Shown: positions 56,165 to 64,000 of the stretch, one piece after another
Layout: each line of letters opens with the position of its first letter
Position numbering within the stretch: position 1 is the stretch's first letter
Assembly: GCF_964355755.1 (NCBI RefSeq)
Contig: NC_092674.1
Coordinates: 7,011,001 to 7,075,000 of the forward strand
DNA: 64,000 nucleotides
From: Antedon mediterranea
Taxonomy: Eukaryota; Echinodermata; Crinoidea; Comatulida; Antedonidae
Direction of reading: 5' to 3'
Translations under genes and position numbers: made by a program
The notes under the pieces: model-generated
The model's input: only the letters and a program-made list of their open reading frames with translations
Databases searched by the model: none
Told to the model about the DNA's origin: nothing

Positions 56165-56221
56165 TTAGCAGATAAATACAAAATTATTATATTAATAATT
56201 ATTATAACATTTTCAATTTAT

Positions 56222-56365
56222 ATAATAGTCTTTCTCTTCATTAGCAAAGTATGTCAGCAACAACGGAACTCTTCTAGGGTTTCCGCAAGCTTTTGCAAAC
56301 AAATTCCAGCCGGAATGGTAAAACTATAAATCTTCAAACTCTTATTATTTTCTTCAGTTATCAGC
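56222..56365 (+). pseudogene. decayed tandem duplicate of the 3' end of FAM181
   Basis: Resembles coding sequence from about 56022 to 56175, offset by about 194 bp. CAACAACGGAACTCTTC occurs at 56064 and again at 56258, followed by matching GGTTTCCGCAAGC, AAATTCCAGCCGGAATGGTA and TCAAACTCTTAT segments with substitutions and small gaps. Reading frame is lost (a stop follows GAATGG soon after). It lies in the 3' UTR, so it is transcribed but not translated. Confidence 0.8.
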
Positions 56366-57194
56366 ATATAACTACATACTTTTTTACGTCTTATAATGAC
56401 ATTTCTAATATTTCATTTTTATGTTTATCTTTAACCTTCTGATAACCGTGATGTTGATTTTCAATCATGATTAGAAAATGTTATCTAAATTTGTATTTAA
56501 AATTCATTCTAATCTTACTTTCTTGCAATCAAAGTAGACGCAATTTATATTTATAAGTAATTATTCTATGTACTGTAATTGAATTAATTGACAACAATAC
56601 CTGTTGTAGAACTATTACAAAGTCAACAAAGCATAGTATAAATCCAGTGGAAGTAATTTAAATTCAACGAATTTATATTCTTTTCATAATTTGACCTTTG
56701 TTTGAGCCCATAACAAAAGTGCAAGATTAACATGTTTAAATTCATAAACACTATAGGTAAAATTTAGAAAGATATCTTAGTCGCATTCCACTAACTCTCT
56801 TTTTTGCAATTACTGCCATTCGCGCTAAGAGAGGCAAAATAGGTTGGACTAATTTGATGAATCACATCGTCGTCGTTTATGATTGGTCAATTTACTTTGC
56901 GCGCACGTCTTTGCTTTGCGTCCAATCTTTTTAGAAAACTTATACTGTTTTTGACTAGGCTAATTATCAAACAATTAACCGATATTTATTATATAACACT
57001 GGAATTAGTTTCCATCTGTTAATATACCTTGATGATAATTCTTTTAATAAGAATTTGAATTTTATATTTGTTTCTTGATTTATTGATTTAAAGTATAAAG
57101 AAAGGAAACAAAACAAATCATTTTATGTTGTATATATTTTATATAAGATATTATAACAGCTGCTGGCGGCTATCATGTATTACAATTGTTATAT

Positions 57195-57200
57195 AATAAA
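57195..57200 (+). terminator. candidate polyadenylation signal of FAM181
   Basis: AATAAA about 1.03 kb after the stop codon, followed by a T/GT-rich stretch (57221-57266), the usual arrangement of a poly(A) site. A second AATAAA occurs at about 57285. The resulting 3' UTR would contain the duplicated 3' coding segment. Confidence 0.4.
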
Positions 57201-57719
57201 CAGCATTTTAATGTGTAACTTTCTGTCCTTTTTTATCTTTTTAATGTTGATGTTTGTGATGAAAATGGTTTTATGGTAGGACCTTAAAACAATAAAGGTC
57301 TGTTTATACGGACGATAACGATCGATGATTCCCGCAGAAAACAAATGAAATCGAAACAGTTTTCATCCTAGAACTATAGAATAACCCTTTATGATGTCTT
57401 GGTGAAAATATTACAATTTAAAATCTAATTAAATGACGTCATGATCAAGAATATCGTTTTTGTCACGATTTATTGTCAAATAATTTTAACGACAATTTTA
57501 AATGGAGTGATGAGTATTTGAACAGAAAGAGTTTGGAATTTTGTGGTGTGTATGAAAGTTGTTTTTTCGGAAAATAAAGTTTGTTTATAGGCAATAAGCA
57601 ACCTTTAAGTAATTCTCTTTCAGTTATTTTAGCGACTTTTTATAGATGAGTTTTTATTGAATAGACACAAAAATGTTTTAAGTATCAATTTTGTCGAATA
57701 GTAAACGTTAATTAAGCTC

Positions 57720-57960
57720 AAAGCTTTGGTTCCCAATTAGAAAAAAATCATGCAACGTAAAATACTATTTTATCAATTTTGCATGCAACCTCATCATTGT
57801 TGCGACGTAACGTAAAGCAGAAAACGGTGTTGAATACACGCATACGATACCGTTCTTTCGTCGTCTGTTCCCACCCACAAGGTTATATTCTTTGGAACTT
57901 TGCGTCGACACAGTGTGTCTAACGTCCTTGCGTTGCGTCCTAGTGGGAACCAAGCTTTAA
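57720..57960. mobile_element. MITE with GGTTCCCACTAGGACGCAACG-type ends
   Basis: AAAGCTTTGGTTCCCAATTA at the left is inverted as TCCTAGTGGGAACCAAGCTT at the right; GCGTTGCG follows inside the right end. CpG-rich compared with its surroundings. Confidence 0.6.
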
Positions 57961-58489
57961 CGTTCGAATTATGCCGTTAACTAAATAAGAAAACTGGAAA
58001 ACATTAATCAAATTCCCCAATCGAATACATGTAAACAAATAACGATTTATTCCGTACGTTTAAAGTGTTAATAATCTCACACTTAATTGCATCCTTTTTT
58101 GGTTTTATTTGTATTTTCTCTTAATATCCGAAGGTTGAAATCAAAACAAGAAATGAGACATGACACCTCAAGACATGAAAACCGCTAAATCTTTTTTTTT
58201 TAACCGTTAAACCATCTGAACACGAACCAATCTGTCTAACTTGTTTGTTTCTAAACGTTTAGAGGTCATGCCATATTGAATTAGACAGTTTTAAAGAAGA
58301 TTTTACCTGAGCTAATATTGACTAAAACGTGATCCCAAGAGCCAATGTGTACACACGAATGAGTTTATATTACCTTTAAGATTTATCTAGTTCAAATATT
58401 ACTTCTTCTTTGGACAGTTAATTGGTACAATGGATCAGGTGTATGTTAAATAGATAGATAATACAGAAGTACGTTATTTAATGTCATCT

Positions 58490-58755
58490 TTAAAGATGTA
58501 TCCCCCCCCCCCCATAAAAAAGACATGAACAATTAATAAAATCAGACATTAAATAGGCAATTTTGCAGTTTAAATAAAGTTATTCACTTCTGTACAAAAA
58601 AATTCACTCCTAAAAAGATAAAAGAAACGGTTAATTTTGACCAACAACTATTGTCTGACAGACAGTTTTTTTGCTTTAAATTACATATCTTTAGGTAAAT
58701 CTTCTTTTTTTCGATCCAGTTTTTGGTCAAAGTGAAAAACTATTACGTGACATCA
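58490..58755. mobile_element. TTAA-type MITE relative, incomplete right end
   Basis: TTAAAGATGTATCCCC opens like the 42-kb element. The interior shares AGTTTAAATAAAGTTATTCACT, split by small changes, and TTGTCTGACAGAC with 53655-53860. A 12-C run replaces the GTCCCC region. Confidence 0.5.
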
Positions 58756-59829
58756 ACAAAATTGGTGTGGTGTGGGGGAGGGGGGGGGGGTGGATAAGTA
58801 TACTCATCTCGATAGATTTTCTCTATCCCCACTTGGATGTCGCTTGAGCCGGTTTTCTTAAAATCAACAGATTTCACAATTTAGCCCTGACCAAAATTCC
58901 CATGATATCGAAACTTCCACGATTTAGTTGAGTTAATGTTACGACACTGGCTATGGTGTATTGTGCCCAAGTTTGGCCCTTCTACACCCCTCCCGACCAC
59001 CCGCCGCCTCACATGCCTCCTCTTCGCCCATTGTTTCGCACATTATTATCACAGAGTAATACCTCGTCGTAAATCGAATTTGAACTCTTGTGCAAAAATA
59101 TGCCAAAGCTTAAGATGTCAGCATTTTTATAACTTTTTTATTCACAGGTACAACAATAAAATCCTAAACCCATCATCGTTGCCAAGGATTATCTCTAATT
59201 GCAATATCTTGTGGTAGAACGATTTAAAATGTGAATAGTGCCTGTATTTTAACAAAACCCCTTCAAATGATGGCTTAACGAGTACCAGTAAATAAAGCCA
59301 CTAAACCACCCATAATAGAATAATTTCATGAAGGCGTTAATACCAAAATTGCACCTTATTAAAGACATTGACCTCTGTACAATACATCTTATATTCTATC
59401 TATTGAATAGGAGATTCTGGTATTGTTCTAGGCCTAAACTATTATTATATACCCCTTCATAGGACGATTGTTGACTGTTTTCTGCCGGGGGAAACTGGAA
59501 ACAAGGTGTATTGTTTTCTACTTTTATTCTTTCTCATGATTTTTTAAAAAACCAGCTGAAGGTAATCTCTTAATCTAAAATTATTGGGAGGTTGCTGGGT
59601 TACTAAGTGTCATTTTTTGTGCGTGTATTAAGTGGTATTAAATAATATAACGATATTTTATTCTTAACATTTATAGATAGAGATAGTTTTGTAAAATGTT
59701 GTCCGTTTTTAGATTTGATTGTGGTAGGTGACATTGATTGATGGATGGACCGATTGATTGATGGATTGATTACATAAAAAAAAAACAATAGCAACGAAAT
59801 TAATTCGTAATGAATTGATTGATATTACT

Positions 59830-60064
59830 CGCATTCGCGAACATCATAACTCCATGCCGTACGATTTCATCAACGTACTGAAGGACGCTCGCGTACAAAC
59901 GGTATGAATTCATCAACATTATAACGCGCGCGTATAAACTGTATGACTGTCTCAACGTTGAAAGGCGCACGTACAATCCATGTGACTTAACCACGCGCGT
60001 TAAAAGGCGCACGTACGTAAAAACTTATGGCTTCATCAATGTTAAAACGCGCGCGTACACATGT
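59830..60064. repeat. CpG-rich degenerate tandem repeat, about 5 units of 43 bp
   Basis: Units follow TATGA..TCATCAACGTT..AACGCGCGCGTAC with strong divergence. CpG dinucleotides are dense here against an AT-rich background. It ends about 500 bp before the tRNA array. Confidence 0.65.
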
Positions 60065-60570
60065 TTCCACCACACAGGTGTAATGTTTGACGGTATAGAG
60101 TTGACCTTAGAAATGTCAGTGTGCAGAAACACCAGTATGATTTCAATGAGTTTGCATGAAAATTACAATGTTATTATTATCTGTAGGCCTATTATAATAA
60201 TAAAGCATAGTTGTTTAAACTGTGTTTAAAAATATCTATATGTTTGTGATTGATTAGTCATTTGGTTGACTTCTTGATCGTATTATGTTTGTTTTCGATT
60301 TGTACTCCAACCGTATGTACACACCCATAAAATGTATTTGTTATCTGATCCATCATTCTGCTTTTATTGAACTGGGAAATTGAATGGAGTTTGTTTAGAT
60401 TGGATTGAGACCCATCATCCAAATATATGAATTGCCTTCAGAAACCACTGTTAACTATGAGACGAAAAACAATTGTTTTTTTTTAAATATATAATTAATA
60501 GAAGTGATGGTATGTCGTTCGTTGATTGGGCTATTATTTCATGATAACTGTTTAGAAAATAACAAGCGCA

Positions 60571-60638
60571 AGTACGGTGGCCGACTGGTTAAGGCGTTGA
60601 ACTTAAGTTCCAATGGACGTATGTCCGCATGCGTACTA
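60571..60638 (+). pseudogene. tRNA-Leu(UAA) pseudogene, array copy 1
   Basis: Begins AGTACGGTGGCCGACTGG and keeps the CTTAAGT anticodon loop, but the T arm is deleted (GTCCGCATGCGTACT), removing the B box. Confidence 0.9.
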
Positions 60639-60712
60639 ATATTTTAACCCCATTGTTTTTTTTATATTTTTACTTGTTTACGGAATGTGTTCCCTAATCG
60701 AAAGCAAGCGCA

Positions 60713-60795
60713 AGTACGGTGGCCGAGTGGTTAAGGCGTTGGACTTAAGTTCCAATGGACGTATGTCCGCATTGGTTCGAACCCCATCCGTACTA
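60713..60795 (+). tRNA. tRNA-Leu: tRNA-Leu(UAA), array copy 2
   Basis: Class II cloverleaf: acceptor AGTACGG/CCGTACT, anticodon loop CTTAAGT, variable arm GGAC-GTAT-GTCC. The T stem has one mismatch (ATTGG/CCCAT). Confidence 0.85.
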
Positions 60796-60867
60796 ATATT
60801 TTAAAACCATTGTTTTTCCTATTTTTTATTGTTTACGGAATGTGTGTGTCAGTCGACAATAAGCCGA

Positions 60868-60950
60868 AGTACGGTGGCCGAGTGGTTAAGGCGTTGGACT
60901 TAAGTTCCAATGGACGTATGTCCGCATGGGTTCGAACCCCATCCGTACTA
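60868..60950 (+). tRNA. tRNA-Leu: tRNA-Leu(UAA), array copy 3, consensus
   Basis: 83 nt, all stems paired: acceptor AGTACGG/CCGTACT, D stem GCC/GGC, anticodon stem TTGGA/TCCAA with loop CTTAAGT (anticodon TAA at 34-36, G37), long variable arm, T stem ATGGG/CCCAT with loop TTCGAAC, discriminator A. A box TGGCCGAGTGG, B box GGTTCGAACCC. A TTTT Pol III stop follows. Confidence 0.96.
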
Positions 60951-61022
60951 ATATTTTAATACAATTGTTTTTCCTATTTTTTATTTTTTACAAATCGTAT
61001 TTGTCAGTCAACTTCAAGGGAA

Positions 61023-61105
61023 AGTACGGTGGCCGAGTGGTTAAGGCGTTGGACTTAAGTTCCAATGGACGTATGTCCGCATGGGTTCGAACCCCATCCG
61101 TACTA
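61023..61105 (+). tRNA. tRNA-Leu: tRNA-Leu(UAA), array copy 4, consensus
   Basis: Identical to the array consensus, with TTTT seven bases after the acceptor. Spaced 155 bp from copy 3. Confidence 0.96.
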
Positions 61106-61177
61106 ATATTTTAACACAATTGTTTTTCCTATTTTTAATTTTTTACAAATCGTATTTGTCAGTCAACTTCAAGCGAA

Positions 61178-61260
61178 AGTACGGTGGCCGAGTTGTTAAG
61201 GCGTTGGACTTAAGTTCCAATGGACGTATGTCCGCATGGGTTCGAACCCCATCCGTACTA
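61178..61260 (+). tRNA. tRNA-Leu: tRNA-Leu(UAA), array copy 5, D-loop variant
   Basis: GAGTGG reads GAGTTG, losing one of the two invariant D-loop guanines and altering the A box. Otherwise consensus. Confidence 0.85.
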
Positions 61261-61336
61261 ATATTTTAACCCCATTGTTTTTTTTTATATTTTTTACTTG
61301 TTTACGAAATGTGTTCCCTAATCGAAAGCAAGCGCA

Positions 61337-61419
61337 AGTACGGTGGCTGACTGGTTAAGGCGTTGGACTTAAGTTCCAATGGACGTATGTCCGCATTGGT
61401 TCGAACCCCATCCGTACTA
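61337..61419 (+). tRNA. tRNA-Leu: tRNA-Leu(UAA), array copy 6, variant
   Basis: D arm reads GGCTGACTGG, and the T stem has ATTGG opposite CCCAT. Anticodon loop intact. Confidence 0.8.
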
Positions 61420-61491
61420 ATATTTTAAAACCATTGTTTTTCCTATTTTTTATTGTTTACGGAATGTGCTTGTCAGTCGACAATAAGCCGA

Positions 61492-61574
61492 AGTACGGTG
61501 GCCGAGTGGTTAAGGCGTTGGACTTAAGTTCCAATGGACGTATGACCGCATGGGATCGAACCCCATCCGTACTA
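61492..61574 (+). tRNA. tRNA-Leu: tRNA-Leu(UAA), array copy 7, variant
   Basis: Variable arm reads GGAC/GACC and the T loop begins ATCGAAC, so the invariant T54 is lost and the B box is altered. Confidence 0.78.
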
Positions 61575-61646
61575 ATATTTTAACCCCATTGTTTTTCCTA
61601 TTTTTTATTGTTTACGTAATGTGTTTGTCAGTCGACAATAAGCCGA

Positions 61647-61729
61647 AGTACGGTGGCCGAGTGGTTAAGGCGTTGGACTTAAGTTCCAATGGACGTATGT
61701 CCGCATGGGGTCGAACCCCATCCGTACTA
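61647..61729 (+). tRNA. tRNA-Leu: tRNA-Leu(UAA), array copy 8, variant
   Basis: The T loop reads GTCGAAC (T54 to G). The partner at 63201 has the normal base, so this change postdates the 1,554-bp duplication. Confidence 0.82.
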
Positions 61730-61801
61730 ATATTTTAACCCCATTGTTTTTCCTATTTTTTATTGTTTACGGAATGTGTTTGTCAGTCGACAATAAGACG
61801 A

Positions 61802-61884
61802 AGTACGGTGGCCGAGTGGTTTAGGCGTTGTACTTAAGTTCCAATGGACGTATGTCCGCATGGGTTTGAACCCCATCCGTACTA
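61802..61884 (+). pseudogene. tRNA-Leu(UAA) array copy 9, probably inactive
   Basis: Three changes: TTAAGGC to TTTAGGC, anticodon stem TTGGA to TTGTA, T loop TTCGAAC to TTTGAAC (the invariant C56 lost). Confidence 0.75.
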
Positions 61885-61956
61885 ATATTTTAACCCCATT
61901 GTTTTTCCTATTTTTTATTGTTTACGGAATGTGTTTGTCAGTCGACAATAAGCCGA

Positions 61957-62039
61957 AGTACGGTGGCCGAGTGGTTAAGGCGTTGGACTTAAGTTCCAAT
62001 GGACGTATGTCCGCATGGGTTCGAACCCCATCCGTACTA
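61957..62039 (+). tRNA. tRNA-Leu: tRNA-Leu(UAA), array copy 10, consensus
   Basis: Matches the array consensus throughout, with TTTT after the gene. Confidence 0.96.
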
Positions 62040-62111
62040 ATATTTTAACCCCATTGTTTTTCCTATTTTTTATTGTTTACGGAATGTGTTTGTCAGTCGA
62101 CAATAAGCCGA

Positions 62112-62193
62112 AGTACGGTGGCCGAGTGGTTAAGGCCTTGGACTTAAGTTCCAATGGACGTATGTCCGCATGGGTTCGAACCCATCCGTACTA
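62112..62193 (+). pseudogene. tRNA-Leu(UAA) array copy 11, T-stem deletion
   Basis: 82 nt. One C is missing (TTCGAACCCATCC), shortening the 3' side of the T stem, and G26 is C (AAGGCCTTGG). Also lacks the usual TATTTTAA terminator directly after the gene (AATAATCTAA). Confidence 0.75.
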
Positions 62194-62265
62194 ATAATCT
62201 AACACAATGGTTTTTCCTATTTTTAATTTTTTACAAATCGTATTTGTCAGTCAACTTCAAGGGAA

Positions 62266-62348
62266 AGTATGGTGGCCGAGTGGTTAAGGCGTTGGACTTA
62301 AGTTCCAATGGACGTATGTCCGCATGGGTTCGAACCCCATCCGTACTA
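62266..62348 (+). tRNA. tRNA-Leu: tRNA-Leu(UAA), array copy 12, wobble acceptor
   Basis: The acceptor reads AGTATGG, turning one C-G pair into U-G. All else is consensus, so probably functional. Confidence 0.9.
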
Positions 62349-62420
62349 ATATTTTAACCCCATTGTTTTTCCTATTTTTTATTGTTTACGGAATGTGTTT
62401 GTCAGTCGACAATAAGCCGA

Positions 62421-62503
62421 AGTACGGTGGCCGAGTGGTTAAGGCGTTGGACTTAAGTTCCAATGGACGTATGTCCGCATGGGTTCGAACCCCATCCGTA
62501 CTA
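62421..62503 (+). tRNA. tRNA-Leu: tRNA-Leu(UAA), array copy 13, consensus
   Basis: Consensus sequence. First unit of the second ten-gene block, equivalent to copy 3. Confidence 0.96.
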
Positions 62504-62576
62504 ATATTTTAATACAATTGTTTTTCCTATTTTTTATTTTTTTACAAATCGTATTTGTCAGTCAACTTCAAGGGAA

Positions 62577-62659
62577 AGTACGGTGGCCGAGTGGTTAAGG
62601 CGTTGGACTTAAGTTCCAATGGACGTATGTCCGCATGGGTTCGAACCCCATCCGTACTA
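62577..62659 (+). tRNA. tRNA-Leu: tRNA-Leu(UAA), array copy 14, consensus
   Basis: Consensus; partner of copy 4 at 1,554 bp. Confidence 0.96.
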
Positions 62660-62731
62660 ATATTTTAACACAATTGTTTTTCCTATTTTTAATTTTTTAC
62701 AAATCGTATTTGTCAGTCAACTTCAAGCGAA

Positions 62732-62814
62732 AGTACGGTGGCCGAGTTGTTAAGGCGTTGGACTTAAGTTCCAATGGACGTATGTCCGCATGGGTTCGAA
62801 CCCCATCCGTACTA
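62732..62814 (+). tRNA. tRNA-Leu: tRNA-Leu(UAA), array copy 15, D-loop variant
   Basis: Carries the same GAGTTG D-loop change as copy 5, 1,554 bp away. Confidence 0.85.
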
Positions 62815-62890
62815 ATATTTTAACCCCATTGTTTTTTTTTATATTTTTTACTTGTTTACGAAATGTGTTCCCTAATCGAAAGCAAGCGCA

Positions 62891-62973
62891 AGTACGGTGG
62901 CTGACTGGTTAAGGCGTTGGACGTAAGTTCCAATGGACGTATGTCCGCATTGGTTCGAACCCCATCCGTACTA
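62891..62973 (+). pseudogene. tRNA-Leu(UAA) array copy 16, U33 lost
   Basis: The anticodon loop reads CGTAAGT: invariant T33 is G, which would break the U-turn needed for decoding. Shares GGCTGACTGG and ATTGG with copy 6. Confidence 0.75.
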
Positions 62974-63045
62974 ATATTTTAAAACCATTGTTTTTCCTAT
63001 TTTTTATTGTTTACGGAATGTGCTTGTCAGTCGACAATAAGCCGA

Positions 63046-63128
63046 AGTACGGTGGCCGAGTGGTTAAGGCGTTGGACTTAAGTTCCAATGGACGTATGAC
63101 CGCATGGGATCGAACCCCATCCGTACTA
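63046..63128 (+). tRNA. tRNA-Leu: tRNA-Leu(UAA), array copy 17, variant
   Basis: Same variable-arm and T54 changes as copy 7. Confidence 0.78.
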
Positions 63129-63200
63129 ATATTTTAACCCCATTGTTTTTCCTATTTTTTATTGTTTACGTAATGTGTTTGTCAGTCGACAATAAGCCGA

Positions 63201-63283
63201 AGTACGGTGGCCGAGTGGTTAAGGCGTTGGACTTAAGTTCCAATGGACGTATGTCCGCATGGGTTCGAACCCCATCCGTACTA
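63201..63283 (+). tRNA. tRNA-Leu: tRNA-Leu(UAA), array copy 18, consensus
   Basis: Consensus; partner of copy 8 but with the normal TTCGAAC loop. Confidence 0.96.
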
Positions 63284-63355
63284 ATATTTTAACCCCATTG
63301 TTTTTCCTATTTTTTATTGTTTACGGAATGTGTTTGTCAGTCGACAATAAGACGA

Positions 63356-63438
63356 AGTACGGTGGCCGAGTGGTTTAGGCGTTGGACTTAAGTTCCAATG
63401 GACGTATGTCCGCATGGGTTTGAACCCCATCCGTACTA
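63356..63438 (+). tRNA. tRNA-Leu: tRNA-Leu(UAA), array copy 19, variant
   Basis: TTTAGGC in the D arm and TTTGAAC in the T loop, as in copy 9, but the anticodon stem is normal. Confidence 0.72.
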
Positions 63439-63510
63439 ATATTTTAACCCCATTGTTTTTCCTATTTTTTATTGTTTACGGAATGTGTTTGTCAGTCGAC
63501 AATAAGCCGA

Positions 63511-63593
63511 AGTACGGTGGCCGAGTGGTTAAGGCGTTGGACTTAAGTTCCAATGGACGTATGTCCGCATGGGTTCGAACCCCATCCGTACTA
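63511..63593 (+). tRNA. tRNA-Leu: tRNA-Leu(UAA), array copy 20, consensus
   Basis: Consensus; partner of copy 10. Confidence 0.96.
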
Positions 63594-63665
63594 ATATTTT
63601 AACCCCATTGTTTTTCCTATTTTTTATTGTTTACGGAATGTGTTTGTCAGTCGACAATAAGCCGA

Positions 63666-63747
63666 AGTACGGTGGCCGAGTGGTTAAGGCCTTGGACTTA
63701 AGTTCCAATGGACGTATGTCCGCATGGGTTCGAACCCATCCGTACTA
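63666..63747 (+). pseudogene. tRNA-Leu(UAA) array copy 21, T-stem deletion
   Basis: Same missing C and AAGGCCTTGG as copy 11. Confidence 0.75.
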
Positions 63748-63819
63748 ATACTTTAACACAATGGTTTTTCCTATTTTTAATTTTTTACAAATCGTATTTG
63801 TCAGTCAACTTCAAGGGAA

Positions 63820-63902
63820 AGTATGGTGGCCGAGTGGTTAAGGCGTTGGACTTAAGTTCCAATGGACGTATGTCCGCATGGGTTCGAACCCCATCCGTAC
63901 TA
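63820..63902 (+). tRNA. tRNA-Leu: tRNA-Leu(UAA), array copy 22, wobble acceptor
   Basis: Same AGTATGG acceptor as copy 12; otherwise consensus. Confidence 0.9.
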
Positions 63903-63974
63903 ATATTTTAACCCCATTGTTTTTCCTATTTTTTATTGTTTACGGAATGTGTTTGTCAGTTGTCAATAAGCCGA

Positions 63975-64000
63975 AGTACGGTGGCCGAGTGGTTAAGGCG
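63975..64000 (+). tRNA. tRNA-Leu: tRNA-Leu(UAA), array copy 23, cut by window edge
   Basis: The first 26 bases (acceptor, A box, D arm) match consensus. It begins a third ten-gene block. Confidence 0.9.

Larger units (their letters stand above)
57201..60570. other. interval between FAM181 and the tRNA array
   Basis: Two MITE-type elements, a 12-C run at 58502-58513, an 11-G run at 58780-58790 and the CpG-rich repeat. No gene was recognised. 57300-57720 and 58800-59820 show no classifiable element. Confidence 0.7.
60571..64000 (+). repeat. tandem tRNA-Leu array with 1,554-bp higher-order repeat
   Basis: Unit length is about 155 bp: an 83-nt gene plus a roughly 72-bp AT-rich spacer. Copies 3-12 and 13-22 pair one-to-one at 1,553-1,554 bp, sharing private mutations. 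Spacers fall into three kinds, recognised by CAGTCGACAATAAGCCGA, CAGTCAACTTCAAG(G/C)GAA and CCTAATCGAAAGCAAGCGCA just before the gene. All genes face the same way. Confidence 0.97.

Noticed and set aside
60926-63911. Family of 62-67 codon frames containing GGRVVKALDLSSNGRMSAW
   Set aside because: These are translations of tRNA genes and spacers; the RNA explanation is complete.
60571-64000. CRISPR-like regular repeat-spacer layout
   Set aside because: The repeats fold as tRNAs with Pol III signals, spacers are similar to each other, and the genome is animal.

Overview
This is nuclear DNA from an animal, not a prokaryote. It is AT-rich, with GT-AG introns, tRNA-derived SINEs, miniature inverted-repeat elements, minisatellites and a tandem tRNA array. 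The two protein genes are animal-specific: an FRMPD4-like WW-PDZ-FERM scaffold and a FAM181 homologue. Repeat style and gene content suggest an invertebrate deuterostome, perhaps an echinoderm. That placement is inference; no species is named.

Layout. (1) 1-8566: no recognisable exon, only dispersed repeats; the N-terminal exon of the FRMPD gene was not found here. (2) 8567-38362, plus strand: fifteen exons of an FRMPD4-like gene, 5' partial, 1,847 residues visible. All junctions fit GT-AG and reading phase. Domains in order are WW, PDZ, FERM, a long Ser/Pro-rich disordered segment encoded almost entirely by one 3.6-kb exon, and a C-terminal helical segment. Its introns hold many repeats, including a 44-unit 66-bp array in intron 8, a 203-bp array in intron 4 and a third array in intron 14. 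(3) 38363-54880: gene-poor, with SINEs, MITEs, three minisatellites (22, 39 and 74 bp) and a 2.35-kb transposon-like unit with inverted ends built of AAGGTGCAA motifs. (4) 55109-56164, plus: an intronless FAM181-family gene with a YAP-like TEAD-binding loop, followed by a decayed duplicate of its own 3' end. (5) 57201-60570: MITEs, homopolymer runs and a CpG-rich degenerate repeat. (6) 60571-64000: 23 tandem tRNA-Leu(UAA) copies at about 155-bp spacing, organised as a ten-gene, 1,554-bp higher-order repeat and running off the right edge.

The genes do not form a pathway that the sequence can demonstrate. The FRMPD protein is expected to be a cortical or synaptic scaffold, FAM181 a nuclear TEAD-binding factor, and the tRNA array a source of leucine tRNA. 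The most unusual items are the higher-order tRNA-Leu array, a 13-copy MITE family that carries perfect CArG boxes (SRF sites), the invertebrate FAM181 with an intact TEAD loop, and the repeated birth of tandem arrays from one dispersed element inside introns of a single gene.
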